From Ananas comosus (Eukaryota; Streptophyta; Magnoliopsida; Poales; Bromeliaceae): DNA of 64,000 nt. Positions within the stretch are counted from its first letter, which is position 1; every line of letters starts with the position of its first letter. The position numbers and the translations under genes were made by a program. The notes under the pieces were generated by a model. The model was not told the DNA's origin. It saw only the letters and a program-made list of their open reading frames with translations, and ran no database searches. This document shows positions 53,188 through 64,000 of this stretch, in pieces. Where the stretch lies: contig NW_017893410.1 of the NCBI RefSeq assembly GCF_001540865.1, positions 1 through 64,000 of the forward strand, read 5' to 3'.

Positions 53188-56100
53188 ATGGCGCAATCGG
53201 AGAAGCTTTACCCCGTGATCGAAGATTGCGATGTACGGGCGCCGGAGAAGGATCCATCCGATCCCTTGGATGCGGCGGATCCTAGAGCTTCTTCTATTCC
53301 CGATGACGAAGGGGACGAGGTGACGTATTACCTTTCTCTTGGCTCTAATTCCGATTCATTTGCCTAAATTTCTAGTTGATTTCGTGGAATTGGGGTTGTG
53401 AGTAGATTTCCTTGGGTAGCTTTTGATTCCCCTTGATATCTGTTGTTAAATAGAAGCGATGCTTATGTCAATTCTCAAAGCATAAAAACTGTGTTCTGTT
53501 GATTGTGCCCGTGCAAATTCTCAAAGCGTATAAATTTAGTGTTTTGATGTTTAAGAAAATTCACAGATTTGTGTAGTGATCGAGTTGACTTATAAGTTCG
53601 ATGACCCTTTTATGTTTATGATTTCTATTGGGAGCATGTTATGATGCTACTCTGTTTATAGAATTCCCACAGATGCGGCAATTCTAACTGCTGAGCACTG
53701 GAAAAAATTTAGTGATTTGAAGTACATATTCAGTTCACATGTTGTTCCCGAAATTAGTGGTTTGTATGGGAGTGGATTGCAGAAACAATAGCTCTGTACC
53801 GAAATTAAGTGTCCTTTGCCCACTTTACTTTCTATTCTCATTGCTAAGCCATTCTTTTCATTTCCTACTTAAGCATGATAGGCATGGATGTAGTTAAAAT
53901 GAGAAAATCACAGTAGTTTCTATAACCTGAGTTTACTTAAGTTGTAGTTTTTTTGGGCAGTTGTTGATTTGCTTCTACTGCAGGTAAAACAGTTTTAATA
54001 TCTCTGACTATGACCTTACTTTTCTAGGTTCCTAGAATAACAGAGGAGAAAACCAACAACATTCCTTTGATAAATGATACATCATGTGATTCAGAGACGG
54101 CCGAAGGCCAAGCTTCTAATTCGAAGTCAGATACAGCTCATGAGATTGTAAAGGGAAAGCCAGGGAAATACTTCTACTACGACTCCCCACTTTATGAAGA
54201 AACCGGCTTTTGGATACCTGTCTCTGTCCCACCAATGACTGAAAGGGATCATGAGGAGTGGCATAGGGGCTTTGGTTCTAATGGTGGATACTTTCCTGAT
54301 GAGGAAATCAGATGGGACCAATTTTTCGCTGAAGACAAGGAAATGACAATGTGGGACGTGGTTTCTGAAATAATTCTTACGGCAAGAGGCAAAGTAAGGG
54401 CTCTCACTTCTGGTGATTTCGCAAATTGTGGGATATCGTGGGTTTCCACCCAACTTCTTTCAGAAGCTTGGAAGGAAATGGCCCAGACACTGTCAGAAGC
54501 CAATTTCGGTAATGCAAAGGAGATCCTCGACACAGAGCCAACAAAGTGGTTGCCCGACAGTGTGTCAACTTCTTGCATGCTTTGTAATGTCCGCTTTCAT
54601 CCCATAATGTGCTCTAGGCATCATTGCCGGTTTTGTGGTGGGCTATTTTGCAGCGAGTGTTCAAAAGGCCGGAGCTTGCTGCCTCCAAAATTTAGAACTA
54701 ACGAGCCTCAGCGGGTGTGTGATGTATGCTGTGTGCGACTAGAGGGGGTGCAGGCTTATCTTATGGATCAGGTTAGTCGTGCATCGCAACTGCCCACTCA
54801 TGATCTGACTGACCTCAGCACCTTAAGATCATGGATGAACTTCCCTTGGGGACGGACGATGGAGTACGAGATATACAAAGCAGCAAACACAATTCGTGGT
54901 TATTGTAAGGTAAACCTTATATTCTTATGTAATGTCTTAGTTGATTGAATCATGGACCGACCTTATTCTGCAGAACATCTTTTTACCACACTACTTGTTA
55001 GTTACCCTCAAAATATGAAGTATTTGCGAGAAAATGTTCTTACTTTGGCTTCTCAATTTCATAACAGTTTATTTACTTGTGTCTTCTCATGACCAAAAAA
55101 TGCTAGATTTAGACGTCTCTAGTTCTTTGGGTCGATGCATTTCTATGCAATCTATAACTTAGAGGTAAAAATGGTAATGAAGGTGGTGTCCTGGAATGAG
55201 TTTATTGTGCTACTAATTTCTGTTGCGTTGGGCGATTGCCTATTCCTTGGTAAGGATTTGGAATCTTGCTGAGGATTGCTACCGTAGAGATAGTCTTCGT
55301 GCCTCTTGAATTTTCAATTATATTCGTCATTCATAATGGTTATTTGTAAAATTTCTTTACTGTCAATGAAAAGATTGGATGACTATGATGAGGTTTTTGC
55401 CTGCTATAATTTCTACGGACAGTAGAGTGATCTTAAAAGAATTAAAATTGAGTTTGTTATATTTAATGGAACACATGCTTAACATTATTCAGGTGGGCTT
55501 GTTGAAACCGGAGAAATCCATCCCTGATTCCATTCTCAAACAAGCGAAAGGCCTTGCAATACTTACTGTTGTGAAGGTTGGGATGATGGTAACATACAAA
55601 ATCGGGACTGGGCTGGTTGTTGCTCGTAGGGAGGACGGTTCCTGGTCTGCACCCTCTGCCATTTCTACTTTTGGCCTTGGATGGGGAGCTCAGGTTAACT
55701 ACATTCACCGAATTGTATTTTCATGAATATAGGGTAGTAATATATGACATATTTGTGCTAATTGTTTTACTAGGCTGGAGGGGAGTTGACCGACTTCATA
55801 ATTGTGCTGAGGAACAAAGATGCCATCAAAACCTTCAGTGGAGATGCACATTTGTCGTTTGGGGCTGGTGTTAGTGCTGCTGCTGGTATTGTTGGACGAA
55901 CAGCTGAGGCTGATCTCCGTGCAGGTGACGGTGGTTATGCCGCATGCTACACTTACAGTTGCAGCAAAGGTGTGCTTTGATTTACTACTCCTATAACGTA
56001 TGCGATCAGATGTTCATCATAGAGACTTTTGGGGAAAATCATAATTTGTTCGTTTCTCTTATGCTGATATCTGGCCGGGCTGCAACTTCCATTAAAATTA

Positions 56101-56384
56101 TTTCAATCGAAATCACATAAGAGATATATATGGTCAACTAAAAATTTTAACTGTAGTATTTAATAAGGGAAGTATTTGGCTACCAGATGAGTTACTTCAG
56201 AATCAGGGGATGTGGGCGCGTGTGATTTTGCTACCTTTTCTTTTTAGGTTAAACATATCCTAAACAAAGAGAATATTCAGTTATTCAATAGCGTTTTATG
56301 TTTGGCTTGGGTAGGAAGTGGTGTGCTTGAAAAAGAAGATACAAAAGAAAAGATTATAGAATTTGTATTCCTGCTTCTCATTTA

Positions 56385-56431
<47 letters not shown>

Positions 56432-56632
56432 TAGCTGCTTTTGATTGCAGGTGCATTTGTAGGTTGTGCTCTTAATGGAAGCGTAGTTACAACCCGGTCT
56501 TCAGAAAATTCCCGCTTCTATGGTGCTCCAATGAAGGCATTGGACATTCTTCTCGGCTCTACACCGAAGCCTCCTGCAGCCACTATTCTCTATCGCGCCC
56601 TATCAGACCTGTTCGAAAAGCTGGAGAAGTAA
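53188..56632 (+). CDS. FYVE and SYLF domain endosomal protein (CFS1/CFS2-like), 530 aa
   Basis: FYVE domains bind PI3P on endosomes and autophagic membranes; SYLF (DUF500/Ysc84) domains bind phosphoinositides and actin. Arabidopsis CFS1, with this combination, acts in endosomal trafficking and autophagy. Five exons: 53188-53319, 54028-54909, 55493-55693, 55774-55969 and 56451-56632. The FYVE signature is complete: WLPD (218-221), a cysteine series from Cys227, RHHCR (241-245) and RVC (273-275). The SYLF domain fills about 330-525, including GLLKPEKSIPD, AKGLAILTVVK, a long Gly/Ala-rich stretch and a late FYGAPM. The N-terminus is acidic and looks disordered. The first in-frame ATG was chosen. 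I do not see the PSAPP ESCRT-binding motif known from CFS1, so it may be nearer CFS2. Confidence 0.93.
56393..56428. repeat. (CT)n microsatellite
   Basis: About 18 CT dinucleotides in the last intron of the FYVE-SYLF gene, about 20 nt upstream of the exon 5 acceptor, where it can act as part of the polypyrimidine tract. Confidence 0.9.
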
Positions 56633-57377
56633 TCATCCTTGATTTAGAATTCGTCGCCGTGCGTGTGTCATAGTCTTCGAACCGGCATGATTTGTTTCGG
56701 ATCGAGCTGTTTATCTTTGGCTTGATTACCGCTTATAATTAAGCAATTGTACGGCTCTAAAGACTGCTATTAAAAGGTCATTCATTGGTGCATATACAGG
56801 TTTATGAACATGATTCTTCTGGATCTAGTGTACATAAAATAATGATAAAACTCTCTGTAAATAATAGGGCAAATATGTTCTATTCAGTTATTCTTAATTT
56901 AGTGGTGCATTTATTATCACTTCGGAGTTCTCTGAGCCTGTGTATAATTCTTGTGAGATGCACTCTTTTACTAATTGATGATGATGATGATGATGATAAT
57001 GATGATGAGTAAGATAATTTGTCACATATATTAGTAATACATATTTCGTGGCACTTACACGGGATACAGGAAACACTACTCTCACATATGAAAGTATAAA
57101 TATCAATTGTACATAAGTATAAATAAAAGTTACGTGACCATAACATTCCCATACCCAACTTTGACCTTGCGAGACATTAATTCGTCCTGATTAGGTGGGG
57201 GCTCGTGGATTTCGTGTTGGACCGGATCTTGGACTCTGCTCATGTTCTATTAAAAGACTATTTCTAAGAATAACAAAATGCACACACATTGTGCGGAAAA
57301 AGAGTTTGGCAAGTTGAGCGCAGAAAACTTATCTCTTCTCTTCATCTCCACGCAGCTCACGTTACTTCCCTGGGAAT
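56633..57377. other. Downstream region of the FYVE-SYLF gene
   Basis: Likely 3' UTR, then spacer. It contains a (GAT)n run at about 56978-57009. No further gene was recognised. Confidence 0.45.
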
Positions 57378-57380
57378 TTA

Positions 57381-58047
57381 GGGCCCGTTTGGTTCGAGTT
57401 ATGTAATATTACAAAGTATCTCGACATATCCAGGTATGTTGGATTTCGGCGTGAGATTACTACTAATGCTGTATTAGAGCGTTTGGTTTAATACAGTAAT
57501 GTAATACTAGATTACAGTGTTTATAGCATTAATATATTTGGTTCAGTTTATAAGATTTAGTAATCATAACATAAAAGTATAGTTTTTTCCAAAATTGTCC
57601 ATTTGTAGTCATTTGAATATTGTTTTTTGCGGAAATGACGAATGGAGGGAAGGAGATCGTGATAATTACTTGGGAGGACGACGCAATAGAAGATGATAGG
57701 TGTTCGTGCGCGAGAGAGAGAGAGAGAGAGAGACGTCGAGAGAGAGCGAGAGAAAGCGGCGTGCGAGAGAGAGGGCCGGGACGAAGGCGAGAGAGAGATG
57801 AAAATAATACTGTTAATTAGATTTGAAATTTTTGGAGGGTAAAATTATCATTTTACATAATATGTAGTATTAACGGGTTTCAGTAATGCAAGATACACGA
57901 CCCCCCTTCCGTTAATATTTTTGATGTAATCCTGCTCGATTTGTAATGCTATATTAACGACTAGATTACATAGTGGATTAACCAAACACAGTTATCCTGG
58001 CAGGATTGCCTGTAATCCTGTCAGGATAACTCGAACCAAACGCACCC
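57381..58047. mobile_element. PIF/Harbinger-type MITE, 667 bp
   Basis: The left terminus 'gggcccgtttggttcgagtt' pairs with the right terminus 'aactcgaaccaaacgcaccc'. Identical TTA flanks (57378-57380 and 58048-58050) are the target-site duplication. The interior has a (GA)n-rich stretch (57712-57800) that creates an Arg/Glu-rich open frame of no meaning. No transposase. Confidence 0.92.
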
Positions 58048-58050
58048 TTA

Positions 58051-60233
58051 AGGCTAAAGGATATAACAAAATAATAATATATAATATTATATTCTTTTTT
58101 CCTATTAAAAAAAAATAAAGCATGCAGGGAAAGTGTACAAGAAATTCCGCAGCACCTTTGATCTGGATGATTCATTCATTCCTAGCACCAAAAGACAGAG
58201 AGATTGGCTTTACTTCGCTCTCTCAGCTGGTGTGAACTAAGCTTTGCTCATGAAGAGAAATTATTGGCTGGACCGTGTCCGTCACCTCCGCTCGTGGACC
58301 GCCAATGTCATCTATCATATATCCTTCTCTTTAGATGAAAGGCAGATGGTTGGGCGGTCCACAGCTGACGTGGTGATCTGTGACCATGCTGGAATTTCTT
58401 TCTGCGGTGTGAAACAGTGAGAGAGGCTGAGAGGGTGAGCAAAAATTCAAGAGCCGTGTGGAAGGAAGGGATATTTTGTGTTGACGTTCAGGGCACACAT
58501 TATGCTGTTGACAAAAGAGAAGCATGTTTCACCTTCTTTAATGCTGCGGTGAACTTCTCAGTTCAGAATTCAGATCCTATCACTCTTTGGTTCTGACACT
58601 AATAATAACAGTACTGTTTCTATATTTATTATTTTTCGGTATTATTCATATTTTTATTCAACGGTTCAGATTTAATTTTTTAAAAATTTAATATGTAATA
58701 ACATGTCATTTTGAGAAAGGTACGAGTTACTAGATACCCCAAAAAAAAGTATTTGGTTCTTTTATCAAACTCTATTCTCTCTTTGTTTCATTTTTCTCTC
58801 TCGGTCTTTCCTCTTCATCCATAATAAAGATGTAAAGGGGTAGGATTCGGGGCGAATTTCAAAAACCCGAACCCGAATCCAAATCCAACGAATTTTAAAA
58901 AATCATATCCATACCCGTACCTAACTAAAAATGCGAAACCCGAATCCTAGCCCGAACCTAAAATATTTATTTCTCTTTACAATATTTTAAAATATATTAA
59001 ATTAAATCTAAAGTTTAAAAATACATATTCAAATATAACATCAAATATTTATATATATATTATATATAACGTAAAATAAATTCGGATTCCGGTTGGTTTC
59101 AAATTCTGATCAGATACAATCAAAATACATATCCAAATTCAAATCCGTCTGGTTTTCGTTTCTGACATTCATATTCAAAACTATATCCGTTTAGTACAGA
59201 TAAATCGACTGCGTTTGCTTTTGAATTTGAATTTAGATTCAAATAAAATTATAGATGTCCGTACCCATTGACATTCGTAATCCACAGATATTTTATCATT
59301 TCATATCCGTAATCTACAGATATTTTATTAAAAAATATTACAACATTGAATTTAAATTTTTTTTACCTATATTTAAATTTTTAAAAAAATTTGTGGTAAA
59401 AAATTAATATATAAATTAGAAAAATTTAGAAGTTTCTTAAACAAATTAAATATATTGAATTCGTTATTATCAACATTAAATTTGTTAAAATAGTAACACA
59501 AAATTTCTCTTATTTAAATTTAAATATTAAATATTTAAATTCAACATATTTAGAAATATTACTATTTTTACGATTCCTAAAATTTAAATTAATGCCTAAA
59601 TTAGAAGAATTCTAAAATTTCTAAAATTAATGCCTAAAATTTGGGATATCAATTAAATTTTAAACTAATGGTTAAATTCGTGCAAAATTAATGCTAAATT
59701 TGGGATATTAATCAAAACTTTCTTAAAACTTTGCCTAGTATAATTACAAAAATACCCTCATATGAAATAACCTTTTAACCTGCTACATAATTATATAACA
59801 TTTTTAACCTTCATTAATCAACGGTTAAGATTTTTTTTTATATAAAATAAAGTACCAAATCATTTCTCTAATAATAAAACACAACTAGTGGTCCAAATTT
59901 TGTAGAAGTCTACAAGTTAAACCCGCCTATTTGATAAAGTTGTAAGATATAGTATTGTACGACAAAATATTATTTGTAAGAGTTATTAGGAAAGGCACCT
60001 TCCTTCAGTATAGAGTTTTCATTTTTGAATCTCAAAATTCGCTTTCTGCTTTGCTGCTGCAAAAGTTTCAAACATTTCTAATTACCAAGTGCTCTATTAT
60101 AAATAACTATAGCTAAAAGCAAAAACAAAAAGCAAGTGAAAAAATGTCTGTCTTTTTCAATGCAAAAGTAGTTTTCCCACTTAAAAAATATTTCCCCCCA
60201 GCTAATTCAAGCCAATCAGAAAAACAACAAATT
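58051..60233. other. AT-rich spacer with decayed repeats
   Basis: No exon recognised. Around 58855-59300 there are reiterated 'aacccgaacccgaatcc' words and a doubled 'gtaatc(c/t)acagatatttta' string (about 59277-59330), probably remnants of an old element. The rest is low-complexity A/T. Confidence 0.4.
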
Positions 60234-60250
60234 AACATTTACTACAAATT

Positions 60251-60428
60251 ACTGACCGTCTCTAGCGCAAGTGGCAAAAGACTTAGTGATTGGTATCTGA
60301 GGTCCCAAGTTCGAATCCTAGTTGATTCACATTTCTAGCTAAGTTTATTTCTAAATAAAATAAACGAAACCGGTAGCATGCTACCTATCTCTCTCTCAGA
60401 AAAAATAAAAATAAAAAAATAAAAAAAA
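60251..60428 (+). mobile_element. tRNA-derived SINE, copy 9, with 17 bp duplication
   Basis: Plus-strand copy: 'tgaccgtctctagcgcaag' (box A region), 'aagttcgaatcc' (box B), body, then an A-rich tail with interspersed T. Flanks carry 'aacatttactacaaatt' at 60234-60250 and 60429-60445, a perfect 17 bp target-site duplication. Confidence 0.95.
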
Positions 60429-60445
60429 AACATTTACTACAAATT

Positions 60446-60986
60446 TGGCTTTGTGCAGCACAATCCAGCATGAGATCCAATGTCCACAGCTTGCAAAATC
60501 CTAGTATATATTGCTTCTTATTTTATGAAAAAAAAAATACTCTCACAAGCCTATGATCACATTTCATCATAAATAGAAACGCATTGCAGTAGCACCCCTC
60601 CAGATACTTTGTGAGCCCAATTATTGCACAACATATATAGACTTAACTAATGATTTGTATCTTCTTCTTATTGCTGATTATATAACTAAGAGCATTTGCT
60701 AAAAGCCCAAAAACACTACAGTAACCAATAAAAGAAAAAGGAATAGAATCAATGTACAACCCTGCACCTCTTTTCGTTTACTCTGCATCATCTTGACAAT
60801 GTTTACATTTTGTCACGAACCTCACAATAAAGAATAAAACAAGAAATCAAAAGGGAGAGAGAAATTCCAAGCTTAGAAGACCAAAATTTGAGGGGAAAAA
60901 AGATCTAAGAATAAATACACATAATCAGTATCTACCAAGTCTAGTGAACACCTACAACATGCTGGTCTATTCCAACAACAAACAAT
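60446..60986. other. 3' flank of the peptide gene
   Basis: Probably the 3' UTR and downstream region of the minus-strand peptide gene. No other exon was recognised. Confidence 0.4.
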
Positions 60987-61262
60987 TCACGGCCGCGACG
61001 AAGACGACTGAAGTGTTTTAGTAGTCGGCACGCCGTGGCCTTTGTCGCTCGGGCCGGACGGGGGGATATGCCTGTTCGCGAGTGCGACATGCAATGGACT
61101 GAGCTTCACATGATCTACGAGTTGCGAACTCTTTTGCACCGTAATAACCGTTACCGACGGCGGGTCGGGCCGAGCCGAGGCAATTGAAATGGCTAAGAGA
61201 AAGAAGAGAACTAAGTAGAGCTTCGAGGAGAAGCATCTGGGAGAGAGAAAGAAGGTGATCAT
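60987..61262 (-). CDS. Secreted peptide precursor with SGPS motif (IDA/PIP-like), 91 aa
   Basis: A single-exon gene. Residues 1-30 form a signal peptide: hydrophobic core LYLVLFFLLAISIASA (15-30), with likely cleavage after Ala30. A variable middle follows, then a C-terminal motif RHIPPSGPSDKGHG (64-77). The P-P-S-G-P-S core with a following Gly/His is shared by the PIP (PAMP-induced secreted peptide) and IDA/IDL hormone families, which are cut from such precursors and sensed by LRR receptor kinases (RLK7, HAESA). Fourteen residues follow the motif, so processing at both sides would be needed, whereas many family members end at the motif. The ATG at 61262 was chosen because a TATA box lies about 70 nt upstream and an earlier in-frame ATG (61331) overlaps it. 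The family assignment is by motif only. Confidence 0.75.
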   Translation of the reverse strand: MITFFLSPRCFSSKLYLVLFFLLAISIASARPDPPSVTVITVQKSSQLVDHVKLSPLHVALANRHIPPSGPSDKGHGVPTTKTLQSSSSRP

Positions 61263-61330
61263 GTTGATGGTTATGCTCAAAGAAGTGGTGTGGGGGGGGG
61301 TGTAATGAGGGGAAATTAAATAATGGGGCA

Positions 61331-61340
61331 ATTTATAAAA
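61331..61340 (-). promoter_or_regulatory. TATA box of the peptide gene
   Basis: Minus-strand 'ttttataaat', about 70 nt upstream of the ATG at 61262, predicts a leader of roughly 40 nt. This position excludes the in-frame ATG at 61331 as the initiator. Confidence 0.5.
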
Positions 61341-61607
61341 GTCGTTAGGCCAAAGTTTACTTCACGAGATCAATGAGAATACTTAAGTTTCCGGTCCTAG
61401 CACGTTATAAAATAGGTTAAGTAGCTAACACTTTCATGGTTCTAACTCGGGTCCCACCCGGGTCTATTCCTTGGCTTCTTTTTTTTTTTTGTATTGTTGA
61501 CACTTTGCACCTACACATGGTGCAATGTCCAAATTGAACAAAGTTGTTGGGGTCTATTTCATTGGCTAAAAAATTACATTATTCACATATATTCCTACTT
61601 CTTCCAA

Positions 61608-61652
<45 letters not shown>
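61608..61652. repeat. (AAT)n microsatellite, about 15 units
   Basis: An uninterrupted AAT-trinucleotide run in the spacer beyond the peptide gene. It would be a highly variable marker. Confidence 0.92.
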
Positions 61653-62006
61653 CTAAGTGTTCAGAACAAGATGCACAAAAATTGCTTTTCTTTTTCTCTC
61701 CTAAATAGAAAGGTTGTTAAAGAGCATAATCAATCCAAAAACTTAAACTAATAAATTAAGATGTCCTTATGAAATGCATATATAAGTCAGTATTCTAGTT
61801 TCTAGTGATTATAAAACTATTATTTTTAATGAAGGTAGTTTATTACTAAAGTGACCGGTGTGATTTGATGTTTTCGGTTGTATTAAGTATATTCACAACA
61901 AAAAAAAAAAGAAATATAAAATTAACATAAAAATTTGGTGCTCAAAACCAGTTGATCTTTTCCTCTCAAAATAGATACCTGAATCAAATTTTTACTTTTA
62001 CCTTAA

Positions 62007-62166
62007 GTAAAAGATATGGTGATATACTGTTAGAAAATTTGTTATAGCCTTTTTTTGAATTTAAGGATGAGGAGAAAGATTACAATAAGGTAAAAGATAT
62101 GGTGATATTTTGTTAGAAAATTTGTTATAGTCATTCTTTGAATTTAAGGATGAGGAGAAAAATTAC
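62007..62166. repeat. Direct repeat with 83 bp period
   Basis: 'gtaaaagatatggtgatat' through 'aaggatgaggagaaa' occurs at 62007-62083 and again at 62090-62166 with a few substitutions. No coding content. Confidence 0.85.
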
Positions 62167-62793
62167 AAACAAGCATTATCTAACTTAGAAATAAAGTATT
62201 TAGAGTTTTTCGTTTTCAAGTAAAGAATCTAAAGCCAACTAATAAGTCTAAAGGGTGCTTAAATTTATGGTACTATTGAGTCTCCTTCCCCTTTCGCCCT
62301 CACTAAAAAGATTTTTTTTTTTTTAAAGAAAGAAAAAGTAAAGAGATAAAAGAAAAAGAATATAAGGACATGTATGGACCTCGCTTTGTAGAGCATGATG
62401 TAAACAATAAACACACACAACCCCCCCTTCTCTCTCTCTCTCTCTCTCTCTAAATGCCTCTCTTTTTCTTTTTTTTTTCCTATGTACTTCCTCCACTTGT
62501 AGTTTTTAAAATTTAAAAATTTTATTGAATAAAATTAGAAATTTCTTAAATTTATCAATAGTACGTTTTGTTCTTCTTAATAAGTTTTAATCACTACTTA
62601 CTAAATAAAAATATAACAATTAATGGGTAATAGCTTATGTAGCCGTTTAATTTACTAATTTTTTAATTTAACAAATTAAGAAAACTCAATACGAAAAAAA
62701 AGAAATTAAAAGTCAAGCCTGGGACCAATAAAATAATAAATAATTCCCAATAGATGAGGGATCTCCTTACAGATAAGAATTTTATTAGGCTAA

Positions 62794-64000
62794 CTAGTTT
62801 TTGACCCGTATGATACACGGATAATATAATAATATAAAATAACAAAAGTTATTATGTGATGATAAAAAAATATTCTAATTAATATTATATTTTTTTAACA
62901 AATAAAGAAATATACTATCAATCTTAATAATAATACATATTAAAGTACAAAAAACTAGAGAAAAAAAATTATAGACCAAAATAAATACTTAAGTAAAAAG
63001 TAAAATTCAACCCTACTTTATTATCTATGAATTGGTATGCAAAACAATTCACATTTGCATATTGATGTGCAAAATAAAATGATAACTAAAATTGATATGA
63101 AAAATTACAAATAATATTAATATTTAAGAACTAATTCTAGGCTATTCATCATCTCTGGATGATGAAATTCAGGCATAGTATACAGACAAATCACTCTGAC
63201 TTTGATCTTCCATTTGTCTCCAAGAAGAGTGATGTCACGTATAGAATCATACCCAAGTGCCATATCCTGAGAACAATAAGACATCCAAGAAAAAAAATTA
63301 ATATTTGCTTCGTATTTAAATAATAAAATAAAAATAATATGTTCTATTTTAAAGCATCGACATCTAAGAACTAAGAAAATTCCAGGAGTGATAGTAGAAA
63401 AAAAAAATTACGAAGTAAAAATTACAGAAGGAGTGATAGTATGGAAGTGACATGCAATATCTATATCTATATCTATACTATTTATAAAAGCGTGAGTTTT
63501 GAATTTTTTCCTCTTTCCAAAAATGCCTCTATCCTTTTTTACTAATATTTTTAAATCCAATAATTTTCAACCAATCATTTCAAATAATTAACTAAGTAAT
63601 AATTTATTCTCAAATAAAGATATTAATTTTTTGTCATTAGATCTTATCTAATGATTGAAAATAAAAACATCTGTCACTTTTTGTGACAATAATACTCTCG
63701 TATTTATATCATATTTTCTATCTATGCGTTTTCAAATATTTTTCTTCTCACGCGTAATATCTTCCGCCGATGGATCAGACGACGCGATGGATGCGACGCC
63801 CGTCGGGGTGTTCGGCCGCATCGTTCGAGGCCACTGGGGCGCTCACAACGGTCTTGGAGGCGCGACGTACGGAGAGGAGGGCGCTAATACAAGAGATAGG
63901 GAGAGATGTTGGGGGCTATGGTTACGAGAGAATGAGAGGCACTCTATTGGGTTTATGCGGTAGTTGTGCACTCTCCCTTTTCCCTGATCTTGGATGGCTC
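62794..64000 (-). mobile_element. Helitron-like element (copy 2), runs off the window
   Basis: Minus-strand 3' terminus: hairpin at 62804-62819 (CCGTGT, 3 nt loop, ATACGG with one G-T pair), spacer, then CTAG ending at 62794, followed by host T. The last ~640 bp match 5430-6044 of copy 1 at roughly 85%, read by eye. Next to them, 63480-63765 matches the reverse complement of the copy 1 tandem unit, in the same relative order as in copy 1. The 5' end lies beyond the window. A GC-rich block (63766-64000) breaks into it and may be a captured fragment. Confidence 0.65.
63766..64000. other. GC-rich block abutting Helitron sequence
   Basis: At about 63765 the AT-rich repeat ends abruptly ('cgcgtaatatc') and about 235 bp of 55-60% GC begin ('ttccgccgatggatcagacg'). 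The open frame continuing from the repeat into this block resembles no protein I know. A host fragment captured by the Helitron is likely, but it is cut by the window edge. Confidence 0.4.

Larger units (their letters stand above)
61341..62793. other. AT-rich spacer with microsatellites
   Basis: No gene recognised. It holds (AAT)n of about 15 units (61608-61652), an 83 bp tandem duplication (62007-62166) and a CT run at about 62430-62452. Confidence 0.5.

Noticed and set aside
54127..54578. Two minus-strand open frames of about 108 codons
   Set aside because: They are antisense to the large FYVE exon 2, with no start context or homology.
57620..57820. Arg/Glu-rich 66-codon open frame
   Set aside because: It is simple (GA)n sequence inside a MITE, not a basic/acidic protein gene.

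Overview
The window is nuclear DNA of a flowering plant, probably a monocot. It shows GT-AG introns throughout, AT-rich spacers, (GA)n, (TA)n and (AAT)n microsatellites, TATA-type promoters, and several plant transposon classes. No bacterial, organellar or viral coding region was seen. The protein sequences and an abundant tRNA-derived SINE would fit a commelinid such as pineapple, but that is an impression, not a result. All exon models were built by hand from splice sites and reading phase, and every one closes into an uninterrupted frame.

Layout. 1-7,000: gene-free and repeat-rich, with a LINE relic, a foldback element and a 3.5 kb Helitron-like element. 7,106-11,392 (+): a four-exon FT-like PEBP gene whose external loop (segment B) departs from the florigen consensus. 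12,067-16,490 (+): COQ3, mitochondrial ubiquinone methyltransferase, 9 exons. 17,179-18,553 (-): ELOF1/Elf1 transcription elongation factor, 4 coding exons plus a 5' UTR intron. 20,434-22,098: a long terminal-inverted-repeat element. 22,424-27,009 (+): peroxisomal citrate synthase, 13 exons, with a PTS2 signal. 27,400-30,500: SINEs and a MITE. 31,057-39,805 (+): an LRR-malectin receptor kinase, 24 exons. 41,634-43,984 (-): a subgroup I NIP aquaporin, 5 exons. 44,000-53,000: spacer with four SINEs and a Helitron end beside a GC-rich possible captured fragment. 53,188-56,632 (+): a FYVE-SYLF endosomal protein, 5 exons. 57,381-58,047: a PIF/Harbinger MITE. 60,987-61,262 (-): a 91-residue secreted peptide precursor with an SGPS motif (IDA/PIP-like). 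62,794-64,000 (-): the end of a second Helitron related to the one near the left edge.

The genes are a normal plant mix (flowering signal, ubiquinone, transcription, glyoxylate/beta-oxidation, cell-surface signalling, transport, membrane trafficking, peptide hormone) and do not form one pathway. The most unusual items are the FT-like protein with its altered loop and a 64 bp duplication running over its stop codon, the SGPS peptide gene, nine copies of one SINE family (six with clear target-site duplications), and the Helitron pair that carries the same composite body near both edges of the window.
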